Assembly (NCBI RefSeq): GCF_001020565.1
Contig: NZ_LDAS01000001.1
Span: 1,838,985-1,902,984, forward strand
DNA length: 64,000 nt
Reading direction: 5' to 3'
Origin: Maribacter thermophilus
GTDB taxonomy: Bacteria > Bacteroidota > Bacteroidia > Flavobacteriales > Flavobacteriaceae
The translations under genes and the position numbers were made by a program. Position 1 is the first letter of the stretch. Each line of letters starts with the position of its first letter. Under the pieces are notes generated by a model. It saw only the letters and a list, made by a program, of their open reading frames with translations. It searched no databases and had not been told where the DNA came from. Below are positions 37,252 to 46,221 of the stretch, piece by piece.

Positions 37252-37884
37252 CTAACCTAGTATTAGGTACAACGCTAAGCAAACAAAAACTATTATCTGT
37301 AACCATTTGAGATAATGACCTGTTTTTTGGTGTTGCCTTAAAAAGGTACCTATACTTCCCGAAAGTATGGCTATGGCTCCGAATACAAAAGACGAAACTA
37401 AAATGAAAAGCAGGCCCAACACATAAAATTGAACAACATTATCCAATTCTTTGGAGAATAAAAATCCTGGAAAAAATGCAAGAAAAAAAATAGTGACCTT
37501 CGGGTTTAGAACATTCATGACAAACCCTTGGCGATAGAGGGTAATCAACTTTTTATCTGTTTTCTCCGCATTGTCAAAATATATATCCCCATCGCTCTTA
37601 AAAACCTGGTATGCCAAATAGAGCAGGTAAACGGCCCCGAATACTTTGATCCCTAAAAACAAGGATGGGGTATTTCTAATCAGGGCAGAAACCCCAAAGG
37701 CCAATAAAGAGGTATGTACCAAGCATCCGCTCATTAAACCGGCCACGGTGGCCAATCCGTATTTTTTACCATTGGAAATACTCTGTACCAATACATAAAT
37801 ATTGTCCGGTCCTGGCGCTATGGCCAGTGTGGCCGTAGCTAAAGAAAAAGCAATTAATACAGAATAATCCAATGTGTTTCCCAT
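37252..37884 (-). CDS. LysE family amino-acid/metabolite exporter
   Basis: 210 aa, six membrane segments (about 10-30, 42-65, 72-92, 115-137, 150-172, 187-208). The N-terminal APGPDNIYVLVQSISNGKKYG is the LysE/RhtB family motif, followed by GLMSGCLVHTSLLAFGVSA. It exports amino acids or related small solutes across the inner membrane; substrate not assignable. 55 bases upstream of the HMG-CoA lyase gene in the same direction, perhaps co-transcribed. Confidence 0.92.
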   Translation of the reverse strand: MGNTLDYSVLIAFSLATATLAIAPGPDNIYVLVQSISNGKKYGLATVAGLMSGCLVHTSLLAFGVSALIRNTPSLFLGIKVFGAVYLLYLAYQVFKSDGDIYFDNAEKTDKKLITLYRQGFVMNVLNPKVTIFFLAFFPGFLFSKELDNVVQFYVLGLLFILVSSFVFGAIAILSGSIGTFLRQHQKTGHYLKWLQIIVFVCLALYLILG

Positions 37885-37956
37885 TCTTAAAGACCACAGA
37901 AAATTACGAATAATAAGCTAATTGTATTTTACTTATCTTGTGAAAAATATAAACCT

Positions 37957-38382
37957 ATGAAATACAAATTTATAGCAGCTTTTGCTTTGCTGGCATTTAC
38001 TTTAATCAGCTTTAAGACATACGAAAAATACACCACCGAAAAAATGGCAGAAAACAATATGGTCCAATATAATGACAGTGTATTAAGACACGTTGTTTTA
38101 TTCAAGTTCAAAGAAGGCACCTCACCATCCGATATTAAGAAAGTAGAAGAAGCCTTCTCTGCATTACCTTCTAAAATTCCACAAATTGCGGGATACGAAT
38201 GGGGTACCAACAATAGCCCTGAAGACTTGGACAAAGGTTTTACCCACAGTTTTTTTCTAACCTTTAAAAGCGAGGAAGATCGGGCAGTTTACTTACCACA
38301 CCCCGACCATAAAGCTTTTGGCGATGTACTTGGCCCTCATTTAGACGATGTTCTGGTTATAGATTATTGGACCAAACATTGA
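37957..38382 (+). CDS. Dabb (stress-responsive A/B barrel) protein with N-terminal membrane anchor
   Basis: 141 aa. Residues 5-22 are a hydrophobic signal or anchor (FIAAFALLAFTLISF). The Dabb ferredoxin-like barrel spans 43-140: VLRHVVLFKFKEGTSPSDIKK, the core TFKSEEDRAVYLPHPDHKAF and VLVIDYWTKH. The exported location is unusual compared with plant Dabb proteins but common in Bacteroidota. Reaction unknown. Divergent from lysE, convergent with pyrD. Confidence 0.9.
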   Translation: MKYKFIAAFALLAFTLISFKTYEKYTTEKMAENNMVQYNDSVLRHVVLFKFKEGTSPSDIKKVEEAFSALPSKIPQIAGYEWGTNNSPEDLDKGFTHSFFLTFKSEEDRAVYLPHPDHKAFGDVLGPHLDDVLVIDYWTKH

Positions 38383-38413
38383 GCTACAAGCCCTGCATTA
38401 AAATAGGCAACCA

Positions 38414-39451
38414 TTAGCCGCGGTCTAAAATAGCTTGGTTTATTTTTTTTACCAGGCCCGGCCCTTCATAAATAAAGCCGGTCCAAATCTGGATCAAATC
38501 TGCCCCGGCATCTATTTTTTCCAAGGCATCTTCGGGAGAATGGATACCTCCTACCCCAATAATGGGGAATGCCTTCTTACTTTTCTCCGCCAAAAATTTT
38601 ATGACCTCGGTACTCCTATCCTTTAAAGGCTTTCCACTGAGTCCACCAGCTTCTTTAAGCAATGTTGGGTCAGATGTTAAACCTGTACGTTCAATCGTCG
38701 TATTTGTGGCTATTACGCCATCTATCTTTGTATCTTCTACAATATCGATAATGTCCAATAATTGATCATTGGTTAAATCAGGGGCTATCTTTAAAAGAAT
38801 AGGTTTCCGTTTTTCTCCTTTTTCAGCGGACAATTTGTTATTTTCCTCTTCTAACCTCATCAATAAAGCCGTTAACGGCTCCTTATCCTGCAACTCGCGT
38901 AGCCCAGGGGTATTGGGAGAACTCACGTTTACCACAAAATAATCTACATAATCGTACAAAGCATCAAAACAGATCAGATAATCCTGTACCGCCTCGTTGT
39001 TGGGCGTAACTTTATTCTTGCCGATATTACCTCCGATCAGAACTTTATGTTCCTTTTTTAATCGTGCCACTGCATTGGCAACCCCTTCATTGTTAAAGCC
39101 CATGCGATTTATAATAGCTTTATCGGCTTTAAGCCGAAACAGTCTTTTTTTGGGGTTCCCGTCTTGGGGCTTTGGTGTTAGGGTTCCTATTTCGACAAAA
39201 CCAAAACCAAAATTCGACAATTCGTTATAGAGCACGGCGTTCTTATCAAAACCTGCCGCCAAACCAACCGGATTTTTAAACTTGATTCCGAATACCTCAC
39301 GTTCCAATCGTTGGTCTTGTACCACAAAAATCGGCTTAAGCAAGCCCAAAACCCCAATTTTAGACAACATCTTGATCAAAGAAAAACTGATATGATGAAC
39401 TTTTTCGGGATCAAGCAAAAAGAAAATTGGACGAATTATGGATTTGTACAT
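38414..39451 (-). CDS. pyrD: Dihydroorotate dehydrogenase (quinone), class 2
   Basis: 345 aa. It oxidises dihydroorotate to orotate, passing electrons to quinone at the inner membrane in pyrimidine synthesis. The class 2 N-terminal helical extension ([22 protein letters not shown]) precedes the FMN barrel. FMN/substrate motifs are [29 protein letters not shown] and RMGFNN; the catalytic Ser is in [15 protein letters not shown]; further motifs are TNTTI and [24 protein letters not shown] -7 box lies at 39469-39476 (leftward), 18 bases before the start. Monocistronic. Confidence 0.97.
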   Translation of the reverse strand: MYKSIIRPIFFLLDPEKVHHISFSLIKMLSKIGVLGLLKPIFVVQDQRLEREVFGIKFKNPVGLAAGFDKNAVLYNELSNFGFGFVEIGTLTPKPQDGNPKKRLFRLKADKAIINRMGFNNEGVANAVARLKKEHKVLIGGNIGKNKVTPNNEAVQDYLICFDALYDYVDYFVVNVSSPNTPGLRELQDKEPLTALLMRLEEENNKLSAEKGEKRKPILLKIAPDLTNDQLLDIIDIVEDTKIDGVIATNTTIERTGLTSDPTLLKEAGGLSGKPLKDRSTEVIKFLAEKSKKAFPIIGVGGIHSPEDALEKIDAGADLIQIWTGFIYEGPGLVKKINQAILDRG

Positions 39452-39533
39452 GCGAGTTTGGTTTGTGGCAAAAATACGAACTGAGCAGGATAAACTTTTT
39501 GGGTATTCAATAAAATATATGCAAGAACAGCAA

Positions 39534-39983
39534 TCATTGTTTTTTTATGATACTATCACCATATACCTTGGGTGCTACCACATAAGGAGTACGGTTCGCC
39601 TCTTTACATAAAGACAGGTATAGATCATATTGTTTTTGATTAAAAATTGCCAAAACCTTCTTGTCTATAACAGCCTGCGCCTGGCGCATACTATCCATGA
39701 TCCCATTATATTTATCCGCCAATTCGGTAAGCTCTTCTACCGTACTTTGTGGATGGCGCGTAGTAATATCCTCTAATTTGGCATTTAAATTTTTGTTCCT
39801 ATGTTTTAGTTCTCCCTTAAAATCGGCTAGCTGTTGTTGCTGTATCTCATTCATCTGAAAAACATCTACAAGAATGGCGTCATCCGTAAACCCAACTCCC
39901 AAAACACAATCTTCTTGAGCCATTAGTGTCGTTGAAAATATTATAAATGCCCCTCCAAAAAAGAGTTTCTTAAAAAAATTCAT
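39534..39983 (-). CDS. Secreted coiled-coil protein, Spy/CpxP-like
   Basis: 149 aa from ATG 39983, which begins a signal peptide ([23 protein letters not shown]); the longer frame uses a TTG at 39995. The mature part is mostly helical and Gln/Lys/Glu rich: [35 protein letters not shown], then a second helix with the [22 protein letters not shown] motif seen in Spy/CpxP-like periplasmic proteins. Two Cys (EDC, SLCKE) may bridge. Function unknown. Monocistronic. Confidence 0.8.
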   Translation of the reverse strand: MNFFKKLFFGGAFIIFSTTLMAQEDCVLGVGFTDDAILVDVFQMNEIQQQQLADFKGELKHRNKNLNAKLEDITTRHPQSTVEELTELADKYNGIMDSMRQAQAVIDKKVLAIFNQKQYDLYLSLCKEANRTPYVVAPKVYGDSIIKKQ

Positions 39984-40053
39984 ATCGTTTTTCAATCTTT
40001 TCTTAGATACGAAAATACAATTTAAAACCTATTTTTGACCTAAAACCTAGTAT

Positions 40054-41280
40054 ATGAAAGACATCGTTGAACGTTTTATCAGTTATGTAAAAATAGATAC
40101 CCAAAGCGATCCTTCGTCGAATACGACCCCAAGTACCGAAAAGCAATGGGACCTTGCCAACCAACTCGTGTCAGAACTTAACGAAATCGGCTTGCAAGAT
40201 GTACATATAGATAAAAACGCCTACATAATGGCCACTTTGCCTAGCAACGTTGATTACGACGTGCCTACAATTGGATTCATTTCCCATTTTGATACTTCTC
40301 CTGATTTTTCGGGAAAGCATGTAAATCCTCAGATTATTTCTGAATATGACGGAAAAGATATTATACTGAACAAAGAAAAGAACATTATACTTTCTCCCGA
40401 CTATTTTGAAGATTTACTACAATACAAAGGAAAAACACTTATCACTACGGATGGTACTACTCTGCTGGGCGCCGATGATAAAGCCGGAATCGCCGAAATA
40501 ATCTCGGCCATGGAATATCTTATAAACCATCCGGAAATAAAACATGGCCCTATTAAGATCGGGTTTACCCCCGACGAGGAAATTGGAAGGGGAGCCCATA
40601 ATTTTGATGTTCAAAAATTTGGTGCTGATTGGGCCTATACCCTGGACGGAAGCCAGATCGGTGAACTGGAGTATGAAAATTTTAATGCCGCCAGTGCCAA
40701 GATTACGATTACAGGTAAAAGTGTACACCCTGGCTATGCCAAGAACAAAATGATCAATGCCATATTGATAGGAAACGAACTTATTTCTCTACTTCCAAAA
40801 GATGAAGTACCCGAAAGAACCTCTGGCAGACAAGGTTTTTTTCATATACACCATTTTACCGGCACCATAGAGCATGTTGAAATAGAACTGATTGTTCGCG
40901 ACCACGACCGTCAATTGTTCGAGGAACGTAAAACCACCTTAAAAAACATCGTTAGAACTTTAAATAAAACACATGCCAATACAATCAGTATTGAAATCAA
41001 AGACCAATATTACAATATGAGAGAAAAGGTAGAACCCGTTTTTCATATTGTGGAGATAGCGGAACGCGCCATGAAACAGGTAGGTGTCACCCCCATTATA
41101 AAACCCATAAGGGGAGGCACCGATGGGTCTCAGCTTAGTTTTATGGGACTACCATGCCCAAATATTTTTGCTGGCGGTCATAATTTTCATGGCAAGTACG
41201 AATATGTACCCGTAGAAAGCATGGAGAAGGCCGTTGAAGTTATCGTCAAAATTTGCGAACTTACAGCTGACAAAAACTAA
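40054..41280 (+). CDS. pepT: Peptidase T (tripeptide aminopeptidase, M20B)
   Basis: 408 aa, family length. It removes N-terminal residues from tripeptides in the cytoplasm with two zinc ions. Metal and catalytic motifs: [14 protein letters not shown] (His/Asp), [15 protein letters not shown] (bridging Asp), [13 protein letters not shown] (catalytic Glu pair), [16 protein letters not shown] (Asp), and [17 protein letters not shown] (His). The dimerisation domain is ~205-310. It is followed after 4 bases by a DUF1801/YdeI-like gene, likely one operon. Confidence 0.96.
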   Translation: MKDIVERFISYVKIDTQSDPSSNTTPSTEKQWDLANQLVSELNEIGLQDVHIDKNAYIMATLPSNVDYDVPTIGFISHFDTSPDFSGKHVNPQIISEYDGKDIILNKEKNIILSPDYFEDLLQYKGKTLITTDGTTLLGADDKAGIAEIISAMEYLINHPEIKHGPIKIGFTPDEEIGRGAHNFDVQKFGADWAYTLDGSQIGELEYENFNAASAKITITGKSVHPGYAKNKMINAILIGNELISLLPKDEVPERTSGRQGFFHIHHFTGTIEHVEIELIVRDHDRQLFEERKTTLKNIVRTLNKTHANTISIEIKDQYYNMREKVEPVFHIVEIAERAMKQVGVTPIIKPIRGGTDGSQLSFMGLPCPNIFAGGHNFHGKYEYVPVESMEKAVEVIVKICELTADKN

Positions 41281-41284
41281 CATC

Positions 41285-41884
41285 ATGGAGAAATCGGAAA
41301 AAATCGAAGCCTACTACAACGAAGAGCATCGTTTTAAAAAAGCCATTTCCCTTTTAAGAGATCGCGTATTAAAAACAGATTTGGAAGAAACCTTTAAATG
41401 GAGTTTCCCTACCTACACGCTGAACAATAAAAATGTATTGGCCATATGTAAGTTTAAAAACCATTTTGGCATCTGGTTCTTTAACGGTGTCTTTTTAAAT
41501 GACTCACATAAAGTGCTGGAAAACGCACAAAAGGGCAAGACCAAGGCCATGAGGCACTGGAAGTTTACTAAAATAGACGAGATAGACAAAACCATTCTTG
41601 ACATCTATATCAACGAAGCCATAGAAAACCAACGAAGGGGAATAGAACTGCCTCCCCTAAAAAAAGAACGTACAAGCAACCCAAAAATACCTTTGTTCTT
41701 AAGCAATGCCTTTATGCACAACCCCAAAGCAAAAAGTGCATACAGCAACTTATCTCCATATAAACAAAAAGAGTATGTCGAATACATATCAAGTGCCAAA
41801 CAAGAAAAAACAAAAACTTCGAGGCTTGCGAAAATCTTACCTATGATTATGGAAGGCAAAGGATTAAACGATAAGTATAGATGA
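41285..41884 (+). CDS. YdeI/DUF1801-like protein
   Basis: 199 aa from ATG 41285; the ORF runs further upstream into pepT but without support, and the ATG lies 4 bases after the pepT stop. The N-terminal ~115 residues match DUF1801 (ETFKWSFPTYTLNNKNVLAICKFKNHFGIWFFNGVFL). The C-terminus has the YdeI-type 'bacteriocin-protection' motif: NPKAKSAYSNLSPYKQKEYV, then SAKQEKTKTSRLAKILPMI. Cytoplasmic; function unknown. Confidence 0.88.
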   Translation: MEKSEKIEAYYNEEHRFKKAISLLRDRVLKTDLEETFKWSFPTYTLNNKNVLAICKFKNHFGIWFFNGVFLNDSHKVLENAQKGKTKAMRHWKFTKIDEIDKTILDIYINEAIENQRRGIELPPLKKERTSNPKIPLFLSNAFMHNPKAKSAYSNLSPYKQKEYVEYISSAKQEKTKTSRLAKILPMIMEGKGLNDKYR

Positions 41885-41904
41885 GTTTATTCTTATTCAT
41901 AAAA

Positions 41905-41932
41905 AAAGCACCAATTGTACAATTGGTGCTTT
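41905..41932. terminator. Bidirectional terminator between the DUF1801 gene and yajC
   Basis: AAAGCACCAATT / AATTGGTGCTTT (12-bp stem, 41905-41916 and 41921-41932) around GTAC. A-run at 41901-41907 supports leftward termination of nusB-DUF1573-yajC; it can also stop the rightward gene. Confidence 0.88.
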
Positions 41933-41953
41933 GAATCGCTGTGTAGATTTCAG

Positions 41954-42241
41954 CTATTTTTTCTCGGGAGCGGATAATTTCTTGCTCATCTCCATTGATA
42001 TGGCCGATCTATCAAACTTTAGTTTACCTGCCATAGTCTCCAAGACACATGAAAAGTCCTTGTCGTTCAATTCCACTACTTTTCCGTGCAAACCACTTTT
42101 AGTAATTACACGATCGCCACGTTTTAATTCTGCTGCAAATTTCTTCTCGTCCTTTTGTCTTTTCATTTGAGGTCTGATCATAAAAAAATATGCGACCACA
42201 AATATCAAAATCATTGGAAGAAACTGTCCTATATCACCCAT
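41954..42241 (-). CDS. yajC: Preprotein translocase auxiliary subunit YajC
   Basis: 95 aa. One membrane segment near 8-25 (PMILIFVVAYFFMIRPQMKRQKD, the family signature). The small cytoplasmic beta domain has LKRGDRVITKSGLHGKVVELND. It associates with SecDF at the Sec translocon. Third gene of a leftward operon nusB - DUF1573 - yajC, an order common in Flavobacteriia; 26 bases after the DUF1573 gene. Confidence 0.96.
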   Translation of the reverse strand: MGDIGQFLPMILIFVVAYFFMIRPQMKRQKDEKKFAAELKRGDRVITKSGLHGKVVELNDKDFSCVLETMAGKLKFDRSAISMEMSKKLSAPEKK

Positions 42242-42267
42242 TATCTAAATATATATTAATTAAAAAC

Positions 42268-42738
42268 TTATTTAACAGGCCCAAGTGGAGCTGCTCCTTT
42301 AGGGTTTACGAAAGCCTTGATCCTAAGAACCTCAGAACCTTTTTCGGTATTTGCCGTAACAGTTATGGTTTTGGTTACCTGGTTTTGTCCAGAACCGTTA
42401 AACTTAACTATCAACTCACTGGATTCGCCCGGTGCGATAGGATCTTTTGGAGGGTTTGGCACTGTACAACCACAGCTACTTTTCGCATCTGTTATGATCA
42501 ATGGGGCATTACCTGTATTCGTAAATTTAAAAGCGGTTTCTTGTGGTGTACCTTGTTCGATAGTACCAAAATCATGTTCCGATTTCTCAAAAGACATAAC
42601 CGGTAACGCTTTGGCCGCCTCATCTCTTGCTGCTGCCTCTGCAACATTATCAGATTTAATTTTACTTGATGCATTATCCTTACAGGAAGTAAAAGCAAAT
42701 AACGCTACCGCACTAAGGGCAAAAACTACTTTTTTCAT
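42268..42738 (-). CDS. DUF1573 lipoprotein
   Basis: 156 aa. Lipoprotein signal ALFAFTSC (Cys ~19). A single DUF1573 Ig-like domain at ~45-150: EKSEHDFGTIEQGTPQETAFKFTNTG, SSCGCTVPNPPKDPIAPGESSELIVKF. The CGC pair in the loop is conserved in the family. Periplasmic or outer-membrane protein with no assigned function. Within the nusB-yajC operon. Confidence 0.93.
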   Translation of the reverse strand: MKKVVFALSAVALFAFTSCKDNASSKIKSDNVAEAAARDEAAKALPVMSFEKSEHDFGTIEQGTPQETAFKFTNTGNAPLIITDAKSSCGCTVPNPPKDPIAPGESSELIVKFNGSGQNQVTKTITVTANTEKGSEVLRIKAFVNPKGAAPLGPVK

Positions 42739-42779
42739 TATTGATTTTTTTATATTTCGAACAAAATTAGAAAATATTT

Positions 42780-43727
42780 TTATAACAGCCCCCTACCTAG
42801 TTTATTTAGCTTCCCATCTTTCTTGTACTCTTTGGTGAGCTTATCTAAAATACCATTGATAAAAATACTACTTTTAGGGGTAGAGTATTCTTTGGCAATC
42901 TCTAGATATTCGTTGATCGTTACCTTTTCGGGAATCGATGGAAACTCTAAAAGTTCACATATTGCCATTTTTAAAAGAATCGAATCTACCTCTGCAATAC
43001 GGTCTTTATCCCAATTCGGTGTCTTGCCCTCTATTTCTTTCTCAAAAACGTCATTTTTCAACAATGTCTTTGACAATAACCTGTTGGCAAAAGCCATATC
43101 CTCATCATCTTTCAACAATTTAGGCAAAAAATACCCGTAGGATTCATTTCCCTTGGCCTTTTTAAATAATTTAAGAATAAAGGTGTTTACAATCGGAATA
43201 TCATCTATCCATGTTAATTTATCGTCCTCAAAGTATTCGTAAATCTTGTCGTTTGGAGCCATTATACTCTTGAACAACTCCATTACGAGTTCTTTGTCCT
43301 CTTTATAGCTACTTTCTGGTTTTGACATGTAATCATCATAAATATCGCTTTCCAGAATAGCTTTGTAAATAAGCTTAACGTACTCTTCGTTCAAATACCA
43401 GTTGTCCAATTTTCTTTTGGACAATTCATCTTTTAACAACTGGTTTTCCACCAGTTGAAGAAGCAATCTGTTTTTTATGAATTTTTCTTGGTTTGGATAG
43501 CTTTGCTTGGCATCGTTAAGGTATTTTTTTGAGGAAAGACGATACTGTTCGGCCGCTCTCTTTTGTATCTCTACAAACAGGCTTAACCATAACAAATAAA
43601 GGGTATACGTGTTCTCTATACTTACTTTTAAAAATTTTTCCTGTTTTTGCAGGGAGTCATCCTTGGATTGGATCAAGGCATAAATACACTGCATTACCTT
43701 AACCCTAATGTGCCTTCTTGTAAGCAT
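42780..43727 (-). CDS. nusB: Transcription antitermination protein NusB (long Bacteroidota form)
   Basis: 315 aa; Bacteroidota NusB is about twice the E. coli length. Known role: binds boxA RNA with NusE in rRNA antitermination. It starts MLTRRHIRVKVMQCIYALIQ. The canonical C-terminal NusB half is ~200-305 (DRIAEVDSILLKMAICELLEFPSIPEKVTINEYLEIAKEYSTPKSSIFINGILD), and the N-terminal ~200 residues are the extra helical part. First gene of the nusB-DUF1573-yajC operon, with a near-consensus promoter. Confidence 0.96.
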   Translation of the reverse strand: MLTRRHIRVKVMQCIYALIQSKDDSLQKQEKFLKVSIENTYTLYLLWLSLFVEIQKRAAEQYRLSSKKYLNDAKQSYPNQEKFIKNRLLLQLVENQLLKDELSKRKLDNWYLNEEYVKLIYKAILESDIYDDYMSKPESSYKEDKELVMELFKSIMAPNDKIYEYFEDDKLTWIDDIPIVNTFILKLFKKAKGNESYGYFLPKLLKDDEDMAFANRLLSKTLLKNDVFEKEIEGKTPNWDKDRIAEVDSILLKMAICELLEFPSIPEKVTINEYLEIAKEYSTPKSSIFINGILDKLTKEYKKDGKLNKLGRGLL

Positions 43728-43763
43728 GTTAAAGAACTTTTGTTATGATTGATTATTTCTGCG

Positions 43764-43795
43764 CAAAAGTAAGCATCTATTTAAAGTGCCACAAA
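43764..43795 (-). promoter_or_regulatory. Bacteroidota-type promoter for nusB
   Basis: Read leftward: TTTG (43795-43792), 20-base spacer, TACTTTTG (43771-43764). Exact consensus spacing; 37 bases before the start codon. Confidence 0.75.
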
Positions 43796-43954
43796 ACCAT
43801 TTCCATCTTATTTTAAAGATTCGTTGATTTCTATATTAATATGGACAACAAACCACATTCGTAATTATCTTAGGTTATTTATAACATTTGATTTATAGTC
43901 AAAAACCTATCTTTGGCAAATCTAAAATTTAACTTTGCTACTTAGCTTTTTTCC

Positions 43955-45706
43955 ATGAAGGAACTCAGGCACCTGAACAAATATTTTAAAAAATACTGGC
44001 CCAAGCTTTTTATTGGAATCATTATTACCATTATCGCAAGACTTTTTCAACTTGTGATGCCGTCATACGTGAACAAAACCATTACGGTGGTAGAACAATT
44101 CATAAATACGGAAATAGCCAAGACCGAGGCCAAATCCCTATTGTTGGAGTACATCTTTATTATTGTGGGAGCCGCCTTGCTTTCAGGGTTCTTTACTTTT
44201 TTAATGCGGCAAACGATCATTAATGTATCTCGCTATATAGAGTATGATCTAAAAAATGAGATTTTTGACCACTACCAAAAGCTAAGTCTCAATTTTTATA
44301 AAAAAAATAGAACAGGGGATCTAATGAACCGTATCAGTGAAGATGTAAACCAAGTTCGTTTATACGCCGGTCCAGCCATTATGTACGGTATACAGACACT
44401 GACATTATTTTTTTGCCTTGTACCCCTAATGTTCATAAAGGCCCCAACACTGGCGGCCTACACCCTGATTCCCCTTCCCATATTATCTGTATTGATATAT
44501 AAGATAAGTAAAGTAATACATAAAAGAAGCACCATTGTTCAAGAATACCTCTCTTCGCTTTCCACCTTTACACAAGAAGTTTTTTCAGGGGTTTCGGTAA
44601 TAAAGGCCTATGCCCTTGAACCGCAAATAAATAATGAACTCGTAATTTTGGCAGACGACGGAAAAAACAAAAGTATGAGCCTTGCCAAGGTAAATGCCTG
44701 GTTTTTTCCCTTAATGATCCTTTTGATCGGCATCAGCAACATATTGGTCATTTATATCGGCGGCATGCAATATTTAAGAGGTGAAATAGGAGTTGGCCTC
44801 ATTGCAGAATTTATTCTTTATGTAAATATGCTCACATGGCCCGTGGCCATTGTTGGTTGGTTAACATCTATCGTACAACGTGCCGAAGCAAGCCAAAAAA
44901 GAATAAACGAATTCTTAAAACAAGATTCTGAGCTTAAAAATGGTTCGGTTCATTTGAAGGACATTAAAGGTAAAATAGAGTTTAGAAACGTAATCTTCAC
45001 TTATGAAGATACCGAGATTACGGCCCTTAAAAATATTTCTTTTACGATAAATGCCGGTGAAACGGTGGCCATAATCGGGAAAACGGGTTCAGGAAAATCT
45101 ACCATACTGGACTTGGTAGCTCGATTGTATGATGTTAGTTCTGGAGAAATTCTAATAGACAATGTACCGATAAAACAAATAGACCTGACCAGTTTAAGAG
45201 AAAGTATAGGCGCAGTGCCACAAGACGCCTTTTTATTTTCTGACAGTATAAAGAACAACATTAAATTTGGCAAACAAGAAGCGTCTGACGACGAAGTGGT
45301 CTCTATTGCAAAAGAGGCTGTTGTTCACGAGAATATTATTGGTTTCGGAAAAGCGTACGATACCGTTCTCGGAGAAAGGGGCATTACCTTAAGCGGTGGA
45401 CAAAAGCAAAGGATATCTATAGCCCGTGCCCTTATGAAAAACCCAAAAATATATCTTTTTGACGACTGCCTGTCGGCAGTGGATACCGAGACAGAAGAAG
45501 AAATACTCTCCAATTTAAAGAAGGCATCAAAAGAAAAGACCACCCTGATCGTAAGCCATAGGGTTTCTTCTGCAAAAAACTCGGATAAAATACTTGTTTT
45601 AGAAGACGGCCAACTTATACAAGAAGGTACTCATGACCAATTAATTTCGAAGGAAGGCTACTATAAAGAACTTTACGAGAATCAACTATCTGGTAAAGAA
45701 AATTAA
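43955..45706 (+). CDS. ABC exporter, fused membrane and ATPase domains (MsbA/MdlB type)
   Basis: 583 aa. Six membrane segments over 1-310 (first near 17-36). The nucleotide-binding domain is ~340-583: Walker A GKTGSGKST near 374, signature TLSGGQKQR near 478, H-loop IVSHR. Walker B ends LFDD, so the catalytic base is Asp rather than Glu, as in the weaker site of heterodimeric exporters; its partner may be encoded elsewhere. Candidate -7 boxes TATCTTTG (43908-43915) and TAACTTTG (43930-43937) precede it. Lipid, peptide or drug export; substrate not inferable. Confidence 0.93.
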   Translation: MKELRHLNKYFKKYWPKLFIGIIITIIARLFQLVMPSYVNKTITVVEQFINTEIAKTEAKSLLLEYIFIIVGAALLSGFFTFLMRQTIINVSRYIEYDLKNEIFDHYQKLSLNFYKKNRTGDLMNRISEDVNQVRLYAGPAIMYGIQTLTLFFCLVPLMFIKAPTLAAYTLIPLPILSVLIYKISKVIHKRSTIVQEYLSSLSTFTQEVFSGVSVIKAYALEPQINNELVILADDGKNKSMSLAKVNAWFFPLMILLIGISNILVIYIGGMQYLRGEIGVGLIAEFILYVNMLTWPVAIVGWLTSIVQRAEASQKRINEFLKQDSELKNGSVHLKDIKGKIEFRNVIFTYEDTEITALKNISFTINAGETVAIIGKTGSGKSTILDLVARLYDVSSGEILIDNVPIKQIDLTSLRESIGAVPQDAFLFSDSIKNNIKFGKQEASDDEVVSIAKEAVVHENIIGFGKAYDTVLGERGITLSGGQKQRISIARALMKNPKIYLFDDCLSAVDTETEEEILSNLKKASKEKTTLIVSHRVSSAKNSDKILVLEDGQLIQEGTHDQLISKEGYYKELYENQLSGKEN

Positions 45707-45773
45707 AAAATTGTTGTTGAATAGTTTTTTTTTTTTCATTTTTGGTAGACTAACCATAGAATAATTATAGGAA

Positions 45774-46154
45774 ATGAGCGAAAGAGATTTAATGGATCAA
45801 GAAGAAATTCACTCTAAAGTCTTAAGAGCAGGTAGAAGAACTTACTTTTTTGATGTAAGAAGCACAAAAGCAGGCGACTATTATTTGACCATCACGGAGA
45901 GTAAGAAATTCACTCATGAAGATGGTTCTTTCCATTACAAAAAACATAAAATCTACCTTTACAAAGAGGATTTTGAAGCCTTCAAGGAAAATGTTGAAGA
46001 AATGATGGAATTTATTATTAACGAAAAAGGCACTGAGGTAATTTCTGAAAGACACCAAAAAGACTTCAAAAAAGAAGAACCGGCAGCAACTAATGTAGCG
46101 AGCCAAGAGACTTCTAGCGGTAGTTTTACCGATGTAAGTTTCGACGATATTTAG
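45774..46154 (+). CDS. PUR-family DNA/RNA-binding protein (DUF3276)
   Basis: 126 aa. The PUR-alpha-like domain is at ~12-90: SKVLRAGRRTYFFDVRSTKAGDYYLTITESKKF, the HYKKHKIYLYKEDFEAFKENV helix. The C-terminal ~30 residues are low-complexity Ser/Thr/Glu. Related Bacteroidota and spirochaete PUR proteins bind nucleic acids; target unknown. Monocistronic with a strong terminator. Confidence 0.93.
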   Translation: MSERDLMDQEEIHSKVLRAGRRTYFFDVRSTKAGDYYLTITESKKFTHEDGSFHYKKHKIYLYKEDFEAFKENVEEMMEFIINEKGTEVISERHQKDFKKEEPAATNVASQETSSGSFTDVSFDDI

Positions 46155-46175
46155 TCGTTTTACAAAAAAATGTAT

Positions 46176-46207
46176 AAAGGCTCTTGATTCTCAAGAGCCT
46201 TTTTTTT
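46176..46207 (+). terminator. Terminator of the PUR/DUF3276 gene
   Basis: AAAGGCTCTTGA 46176-46187 / TCAAGAGCCTTT 46191-46202 (12 bp, exact), TTC loop, T-tract to 46207. Confidence 0.95.
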
Positions 46208-46221
46208 CTCAATACAATACT

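Noticed and set aside
39984-39995. Upstream TTG start for the Spy-like protein
   Set aside because: The ATG 12 bases later starts the signal peptide directly and is the ordinary choice.
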